A DNA stretch of 19,235 nt, from NCBI GenBank assembly GCA_964528085.1, contig CAZGRE010000025.1, forward strand, positions 1-19,235, given 5' to 3'. The translations under genes were made by a program, and so were the position numbers. The stretch comes from B2-G16 sp964528085 (GTDB lineage: Bacteria; Bipolaricaulota; Bipolaricaulia; UBA7950; UBA9294). Under the pieces are notes generated by a model. That model was given only the letters and a program-made list of their open reading frames with translations. It was not told the origin of the DNA and searched no databases. Of this stretch, positions 15,089 through 19,235 are shown one piece after another. Every line of letters begins with the position of its first letter. The first letter of the stretch is position 1.

Positions 15089-15682
15089 TCACTCGCTCAG
15101 CATGTACGCGGGTTCCGGAGGGCTGAGGACGATGACAGCCCGGGTGTCGCGGGTGAGTGGAGCGATCGAGTGAACCGCCCCCGCCGGAACGCGGAAGCAT
15201 CCGGGAGCCTTTATCACCTTCGTCTCCTTCTCCTCAACGGTGGCACGAATCCGCCCGTTCAGCACGATGAAGTACTCATCACCGGAATGCTGGTGGGGGG
15301 GCATCGGTTGTGCGCGGCCGTCCCGCGCGCACGCCTCCATAATCTGATAAAGCCCTTCCCTGAGGCAGAACCTCTCCTGCGCCTCCCAGCTTCCTGTGAT
15401 AACGGTCCCCTTCTCCGTCAGCTCAATCGCTTTCTCCGTCGTGTACAGCTCGTTTGCCGCCTCATTCAGTGCCGCCTCCCGAATCCGCGCGTATTCATCA
15501 GCACTAAGAGCTCCGGATTCGACGAGTTTTCTCCCGATCAGTTCGGAGAGGGATTGCCGCCAGAGAACGGAACGAAGGACGCTATTCCCGATCTCGCGTA
15601 CCGTCAAGCCGGTGTCACGCTTCCTCTGCTTCAGTTTCCGATGAACGTCCTCGTCGAGGACCAAATGCTTATCCGCCGCCAC
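15089..15682 (-). CDS. Ribbon-helix-helix / cupin fusion, probable ligand-sensing regulator
   Basis: A 197-residue protein. Residues 1 to about 40 look like a ribbon-helix-helix DNA-binding or antitoxin-like unit (KHLVLDEDVHRKLKQRKRDT, then TVREIGNSVLRSVL). A helical linker follows, then a C-terminal cupin: PPHQHSGDEYFIVLNG is a full motif 1 (HxH-x3-E-x6-G) and VPAGAVHS supplies PxGxxH of motif 2. The GTG at 15682 is taken as start because GAGG lies 8 nt ahead; a GTG at 15691 sits right on that site. Cupin regulators usually carry helix-turn-helix domains, so the RHH pairing is uncommon. The gene is divergent from the c-di-GMP-riboswitch transcript, so it may control that promoter or its own. 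The ligand is unknown. Confidence 0.8.
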   Translation of the reverse strand: MAADKHLVLDEDVHRKLKQRKRDTGLTVREIGNSVLRSVLWRQSLSELIGRKLVESGALSADEYARIREAALNEAANELYTTEKAIELTEKGTVITGSWEAQERFCLREGLYQIMEACARDGRAQPMPPHQHSGDEYFIVLNGRIRATVEEKETKVIKAPGCFRVPAGAVHSIAPLTRDTRAVIVLSPPEPAYMLSE

Positions 15683-15696
15683 GCCAACCACCTCAC

Positions 15697-15740
15697 GAGT
15701 TAACGGATCGTTTTTTTATTAACACGTTCCTCGCTAACTC
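15697..15740. repeat. Imperfect inverted repeat GAGTTAAC / GCTAACTC
   Basis: GAGTTAAC at 15697-15704 and GCTAACTC at 15733-15740 match as an inverted repeat at 7 of 8 positions, 28 bp apart, in the AT-rich divergent region just upstream of the RHH/cupin gene. It could be an operator for that protein; chance cannot be excluded. A run of seven T at 15711-15717 lies between the arms. Confidence 0.3.
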
Positions 15741-15753
15741 AATTATCATCCGC

Positions 15754-15759
15754 ATTATA
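15754..15759 (-). promoter_or_regulatory. Candidate -10 box for the RHH/cupin gene
   Basis: TATAAT is read on the minus strand here, about 70 bp ahead of the GTG start. No good -35 hexamer is seen at the right distance, so the assignment is weak. Confidence 0.3.
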
Positions 15760-15768
15760 CGCGAATAG

Positions 15769-15797
15769 TTGACATAATATATGGATCACCTTATAAT
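15769..15797 (+). promoter_or_regulatory. Full-consensus sigma-70 promoter
   Basis: TTGACA (15769-15774), a 17-bp spacer and TATAAT (15792-15797) form a perfect housekeeping promoter on the plus strand, in an AT-rich gap. Transcription would begin near 15804, giving a leader that contains the riboswitch at 15836-15916 and the terminator at 15965-16001 ahead of the first gene at 16217. A promoter this strong with an RNA switch behind it suggests that control is exerted mainly at termination. Confidence 0.85.
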
Positions 15798-15835
15798 AGA
15801 GGTGGTCGTTTACGAAGTCAACTGCGGCCGTGCAA

Positions 15836-15916
15836 GCTCTGAGAAAGGTAAACCTGCTGAAAGGCAGGGGCACAAAGCTACGAGAGCCGTACGCGGGTCA
15901 GTCGGGCTGCCGGAGC
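15836..15916 (+). ncRNA. Class I cyclic-di-GMP riboswitch (GEMM-I)
   Basis: The conserved GEMM core is read directly. AAAGGTAAACC (15844-15854) leads into a stem CCTGCT / GGCAGG closed by a GAAA tetraloop (15853-15868), followed by GGCACAAAGCT (15869-15879), matching the GGCAAACC and GACGCAAAGCC blocks of the class. A second hairpin with a TACG loop spans 15884-15899. The conserved 3' block CGGGCTGCCG is at 15903-15912. The closing P1 helix pairs GCTCT (15836-15840) with GGAGC (15912-15916). The aptamer lies about 30 nt after the predicted transcription start and about 50 nt before a strong terminator. The class senses c-di-GMP and commonly controls motility, pili, adhesins and exopolysaccharide genes. 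The A and T variants at two otherwise G/C-rich core positions should be checked against the covariance model. Confidence 0.87.
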
Positions 15917-15964
15917 AGCAAGCAAAGGGGAAGAGGGATGGCGCCGGCGACCTGCAAGATTCTG

Positions 15965-16001
15965 GAAGCGCTTCACGATGATTCGTGGAGCGCTTCGTTT
16001 T
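15965..16001 (+). terminator. Intrinsic terminator, the likely riboswitch expression platform
   Basis: A 14-bp stem (15965-15978 with 15983-15996) contains a single G-U wobble, has a TGAT loop, and is followed by GTTTT (15997-16001). It lies between the c-di-GMP aptamer and the first gene of the transcript, the position of a riboswitch-controlled terminator. The T-run is short. Which ligand state forms it (on or off switch) is not evident: no clear antiterminator competing with the aptamer's P1 was found by eye. Confidence 0.75.
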
Positions 16002-16049
16002 GCACCCCGGCCGGGGAAGGATAAGGGGCAAGGAAGAAGGGGTACCTGA

Positions 16050-16232
16050 GTGAGCGCACAACGACCCGTTCCCGCGGAGACGATGGCACTTTCGTTCAAG
16101 CACCCCTCATACTCATTATGCCTGCGATCCCGAATCTTTAGTCTCCCAACGGTCACTTGCACAATGGAAACCTGCGTTCTAGGGAGGAAGCATCGGAAGC
16201 TGACAAAGGAGGCGGTGTGGAGAGGTCTGTAA
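16050..16232 (+). CDS. Possible 60-residue leader ORF, doubtful
   Basis: A GTG at 16050 has AAGAAGGGG 7 nt upstream and opens a 60-codon frame whose stop overlaps the next gene's GTG start by 16 bp, which would allow translational coupling. The product has no recognisable domain and an unremarkable composition. The stretch from the terminator to 16216 otherwise shows nothing. It may simply be untranslated leader. Confidence 0.2.
   Translation: MSAQRPVPAETMALSFKHPSYSLCLRSRIFSLPTVTCTMETCVLGRKHRKLTKEAVWRGL
16205..16212 (+). promoter_or_regulatory. Ribosome binding site choosing the GTG at 16217
   Basis: AAAGGAGG lies 4 nt before the GTG at 16217. The same frame is open further upstream to a TTG at 16157, but that start has no ribosome site. 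Confidence 0.7.
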
Positions 16233-16513
16233 TCGGGAATGTCGCCGAGGAATTCGAGTCCGTTCATGCGCTATACCGCTCCGACGATCGACGCGGGATT
16301 CCGATGTCGGTACGTGAGCGCTACGAGCGGGCCCTCGCTGAGATCCGGCGGCAGATCCGCGAGGAGCGTAGCGCTGGAACTGGGAAGAAGCTGGGAGAGA
16401 TTCTTATAGAGGCAGGGGCTCTCGATCAGGAGGCGTTGCAGCGCGGGTTGGCTGAGCAGCGACAGAGGGGCAAAGGAGAACTCCTTGGCGAGGTCCTGGT
16501 AGCCTTGGTCTGA
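16217..16513 (+). CDS. Stand-alone MshEN-like domain protein, probably frameshifted
   Basis: As read, a 98-residue protein. Residues 30-56 form a charged helix (SVRERYERALAEIRRQIREE). Residues 58-81 (KLGEILIEAGALDQEALQRG, then LAEQ) fit the 24-residue motif of the MshEN / type II secretion ATPase N-domain, known from MshE to bind c-di-GMP through two such motifs. The second motif starts at Leu89 (LLGEVLVAL), but the frame ends in TGA at 16511. Reading on from 16507 in the -1 frame restores LGLIKEEALLSALHIQ, completing the motif. One G is therefore probably missing near 16507-16508, by mutation or sequencing error. The Arg that opens the MshE motif is Lys58 here and Leu in motif two, so ligand binding is uncertain. 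The gene is the first behind the c-di-GMP riboswitch and 66 bp before the beta-helix gene. Confidence 0.7.
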   Translation: MERSVIGNVAEEFESVHALYRSDDRRGIPMSVRERYERALAEIRRQIREERSAGTGKKLGEILIEAGALDQEALQRGLAEQRQRGKGELLGEVLVALV

Positions 16514-16579
16514 TTAAGGAGGAAGCGCTCCTTTCGGCGTTGCACATACAAGCAAGAATTGAAGGGCAAGGAGGGAGAA

Positions 16580-19235
16580 ATGAAGAGGGCAAGAAAAGCA
16601 AGTTGGGTAATGATCTTTCTGGTTGCCGGGATCGTTCTTCTGGGAGCGGTTTCGGTATGGGGAACAACTTATAACGTTGTTCCCGGGCAAAGTATTCAAG
16701 CTGCAATCGATGCAGCAAGCCCCGGCGACACGATCAATGTGGCAGCTGGAACCTATGCTGAGTACTTGCATATCACCACGGACAACCTAATTATCCAGGG
16801 GGCCGGTATCGATCAAACCATCATTGATCTGGATGGATTGACTCCGTATTGGCACTACGACAGTAGCGGTTCTTATGCAAGTCGGGGAGGAATACTTATA
16901 AGCTCTTACGGAAACAGTTCAGCCGGACATAACATGGCTGGCGGGAGCACAGAGCTTATCGAGAATGTGACTTTTAAGGGGTTCACAATAAGAAACGCTG
17001 GCGTGAACCCACCCGGTGGAAACCCAGAGTATTACGATGAAAACGGAGATGGTCGGGAAGACATAACAGGGATTAGAGTTGGATCAGGCAAGGGCGTCCT
17101 AATTGAAAACTGTAAGGTAGAATCCAGCGGTGACTTCGGCATTTCCTTCGGACGTGCTCGAAAGACAGACGCTGGAACCAGGCCGCCAAGTGAGGATCCT
17201 ACAGTCAAAGACTGTATCGTCTTGTCAAACCACGATACCGGTATCAATATCGGCAGTGCCATTGGCAATGCTCTGATAACAGACAATATCGTGGATAGTA
17301 ACTTGAATCCTGATGCACCGGATAACCATGCGAAGGGTATTTGCGTTGCAGGACGAAACAATAGCCTTCTACTCGGAGGAGTAATATCCGGCAATACCAT
17401 CACGGGGAATCGCTACTATGGGATTGAGATCTACAAGTATACGGATGGTTTTACAGTAGAGAATAACACTGTAACAGGTCAGAACCTGGACTATGACGCG
17501 GCAGGCATCTTCGTAAGCAACGGCTGGGGTACCAGCAAGATCTGCCGGAATCACGTTGTCAAGGGTAATGTCGTGACCGGGAACATCCGAGGCATTGTTA
17601 CATACTTCGCAACAGACTCAACCATAGAAGGAAACACTGTTACTACCGATTCAGGCGCTTTTTCGCAAGGGCAAGCAGCGATCAAGGTCGATAATTCCAG
17701 TGGAATTACTGTTCAAAACAATCTCCTCGGAACAGCTGGTCCACTCGAAGGATATGGTATTCGGGTAACTGGAGGGTCAAGCGGCAGCTTCTTTGCCAAC
17801 AATACAATTCAAGGAGCAACTTTTCTCGCTATTTACGTCAGTAATGGAGGAGATAATAACTCCTTTACTGGAAATACGATCAATGGAGCAACGCTAGCGG
17901 CGTTCGGTATACACACAATTGGTACGGGAAACACCTTCACCGGAAACACGATTGCCGCAACGCCGTGGGTCTGGTATACAAACTACAGTGTTCAGACGGT
18001 GGTTAGGTTAGCACATGCTGGAGATTCCATCTACGTAGCAGCGGGAGACTATGTGGAGCAAGTTGCGATTAACGAAGATTTGGTTCTTCAAGGTGAACCA
18101 GGAGCTAGCATCAAAGCACCAGGGTCCCAGACATACACGATCGCAGAGTCGAGCAAGACATTCGACCCAATCATCTTCGCCTACGGTGGGACGATGGACG
18201 GTAGCAACCATGTTTCTGGACCTGGAGTGATCAACGCAGACGTCAAGGACTTGGACATCGATGGGCAGAACAATGCTCAAGCTGCTCCGGTTCGCTTCGT
18301 AGGAATCCTCTATCGCAACGTCGACGGCGAAATCTCTGGCAACACCATCCACGATATGTACGATGCCGACGGTGAAGGAAATGGTCCAGAAACCTTTGGG
18401 ATCCTCGTCTATGGGGATTCCACAGTACAGATTTTGAACAACTCAGTCTCAGACTTCAGTCGCGGCGGAATCGGAGTCAATGGCGACGTCGTCGGCTGGG
18501 CGTGGGGACCTGCCCCTGACCCCGTAGTGCTGATCCAAGGGAATACAGTCACCGGAAACGGACTTGAAGCCGGAACCGACTGGTGGGCCGAAAACGGGAT
18601 TCAGGTCGGGTATGGAGCAACTGGCCAGATCATCGAAAACACGGTGACCAACTGCTGGGTGAATAACCCCAGCTGGACGGCGACAGGAATCCTCATTGTG
18701 GGAACGAACGGTGTTGAAGCTCTGAAGAACGTAGTGGAGAACAACGAGACAGGATTGGCAGTGATGGGGCTGACAAGCTGGGGCGGTGATCCGGCGGCGG
18801 ATAACTTGATTCGAGAGAACGACGTTCTCAACAACGACTACGGAATCAGCTTGCAGTACGATGCGAATACAACAACCATTGTAGAGAACATCATTTCAGG
18901 TAACTACATGGGGATTGAAGCGTTTGGTTGGTCAGGGATCGAGCCTGTCGGAACCGAAATCCATTACAATAGCATCGTGGGGAACACTTACGGTATTGTG
19001 AATTGGGACCCCCCATACGAGGTTTCTTCTGATATCGACGCAACCCTTAACTGGTGGGGTAATATCGATGGTCCGACCGCGGACTTGGACCGCGACGGGA
19101 CAGCAGAGTACAACGGTGGCGGTGATACGATCTATGGTACCGTCATCTTCAGCCCGTGGCTCGGGACTGCTCCTGACGGAGATCCAGCCACGCCCGGCGT
19201 GCAGATCACAGGCCCGATGCTGATCATCGTCGCAC
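16580..19235 (+). CDS. Large exported parallel beta-helix (PbH1/NosD-like) protein, 3' truncated
   Basis: The frame is open from the ATG at 16580 to the end of the window: 885 complete codons and no stop. AAGGAGGG (16568-16575) precedes the start. A signal peptide occupies residues 1-28 (basic MKRARKA, then VMIFLVAGIVLLGAVSVWG). The rest is a right-handed beta-helix with many degenerate turns of the type GNTITGN, NNTVTGQN, TGNTINGA or GNTVTGNG. The cap-like start module at residues 30-76 (SIQAAIDAASPGDTINVAAG) recurs at about 467-510 (VVRLAHAGDSIYVAAGDYVE), so the protein consists of two helix modules. LNWWGNIDGP near the end is typical of the last coil of such domains. No catalytic signature of a pectate lyase is evident; adhesin, surface-layer or polysaccharide-binding roles are all possible. 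Base composition is clearly lower in G+C than the operons upstream. It belongs to the c-di-GMP-riboswitch transcript. Confidence 0.92.
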   Translation, partial: MKRARKASWVMIFLVAGIVLLGAVSVWGTTYNVVPGQSIQAAIDAASPGDTINVAAGTYAEYLHITTDNLIIQGAGIDQTIIDLDGLTPYWHYDSSGSYASRGGILISSYGNSSAGHNMAGGSTELIENVTFKGFTIRNAGVNPPGGNPEYYDENGDGREDITGIRVGSGKGVLIENCKVESSGDFGISFGRARKTDAGTRPPSEDPTVKDCIVLSNHDTGINIGSAIGNALITDNIVDSNLNPDAPDNHAKGICVAGRNNSLLLGGVISGNTITGNRYYGIEIYKYTDGFTVENNTVTGQNLDYDAAGIFVSNGWGTSKICRNHVVKGNVVTGNIRGIVTYFATDSTIEGNTVTTDSGAFSQGQAAIKVDNSSGITVQNNLLGTAGPLEGYGIRVTGGSSGSFFANNTIQGATFLAIYVSNGGDNNSFTGNTINGATLAAFGIHTIGTGNTFTGNTIAATPWVWYTNYSVQTVVRLAHAGDSIYVAAGDYVEQVAINEDLVLQGEPGASIKAPGSQTYTIAESSKTFDPIIFAYGGTMDGSNHVSGPGVINADVKDLDIDGQNNAQAAPVRFVGILYRNVDGEISGNTIHDMYDADGEGNGPETFGILVYGDSTVQILNNSVSDFSRGGIGVNGDVVGWAWGPAPDPVVLIQGNTVTGNGLEAGTDWWAENGIQVGYGATGQIIENTVTNCWVNNPSWTATGILIVGTNGVEALKNVVENNETGLAVMGLTSWGGDPAADNLIRENDVLNNDYGISLQYDANTTTIVENIISGNYMGIEAFGWSGIEPVGTEIHYNSIVGNTYGIVNWDPPYEVSSDIDATLNWWGNIDGPTADLDRDGTAEYNGGGDTIYGTVIFSPWLGTAPDGDPATPGVQITGPMLIIVA

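Noticed and set aside
15711..15717. A run of seven T as a terminator
   Set aside because: No GC-rich hairpin precedes it on the plus strand, and it sits upstream of the divergent genes, inside a promoter region.
15781..15981. A 66-codon plus-strand open frame across the aptamer
   Set aside because: It lies over the riboswitch and begins in the promoter's own spacer, before the likely transcription start.
1..19235. CRISPR arrays, insertion sequences, rRNA or tRNA genes
   Set aside because: No regularly spaced repeats, transposase motifs, terminal inverted repeats with target duplications, or conserved RNA gene cores were seen on either strand.

Overview
The window is bacterial DNA with two compositional zones. 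Positions 1 to about 14,000 are very G+C-rich (about two thirds by eye), gene-dense, and arranged as two long, tightly packed operons with strong AGGAGG-type ribosome sites and overlapping starts and stops. From about 15,700 to the end the G+C content is nearer half. The genes indicate an anaerobic, redox-versatile organism: a tungsten/molybdopterin aldehyde:ferredoxin oxidoreductase, an Old-Yellow-Enzyme flavoprotein with an Fe-S cluster, and an anaerobic GlpA/flavoprotein/DUF1667 module. No oxygen-dependent enzyme is visible. A deep-branching anaerobe (for example Bipolaricaulota, Thermotogota or Synergistota) is a guess from gene content, not a demonstrated placement.

Region 1 (1-9010, plus strand) is an eight-gene catabolic operon: a 5'-truncated OYE-like NADH:flavin oxidoreductase, an AOR-family enzyme, a small cupin, a TIM-barrel-like protein of unknown function, a Zn-dependent dehydrogenase, a creatininase-family hydrolase resembling IolN of the Thermotoga inositol pathway, a second Zn-dependent dehydrogenase, and an Ldh_2-type 2-oxoacid reductase. 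The set suggests breakdown of a cyclitol or sugar acid: oxidise, cut the ring hydrolytically, then reduce the keto acid, with an aldehyde step handled by the AOR and its flavoprotein neighbour. The substrate cannot be read from the sequence.

Region 2 (8995-13994, minus strand, convergent and overlapping region 1 by 16 bp) is an IclR-led operon: IclR regulator, GlpA-like FAD dehydrogenase with a [2Fe-2S] BFD tail, a second FAD/NAD oxidoreductase, a DUF1667 Cys protein, and a glycerol-dehydrogenase-like enzyme. It looks like a glycerol or glycerol-3-phosphate (or related polyol) oxidation module.

Region 3 (13,995-15,690) holds a divergent promoter region, a secreted Cys-rich protein on the plus strand, a structured intergenic stretch with nested hairpins, and a minus-strand ribbon-helix-helix/cupin fusion regulator.

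Region 4 (15,690-19,235) is the most striking. A full-consensus sigma-70 promoter (TTGACA, 17 bp, TATAAT) drives a leader containing a class I cyclic-di-GMP (GEMM) riboswitch followed by a strong intrinsic terminator hairpin. Behind it lie a short gene with an MshEN-like domain (a fold known to bind c-di-GMP), apparently broken by a frameshift in its second motif, and a large exported parallel beta-helix protein that runs off the 3' end. The last gene is open for at least 885 codons. The region reads as c-di-GMP-controlled production of a surface or secreted protein. No tRNA, rRNA, insertion sequence or CRISPR array was found.
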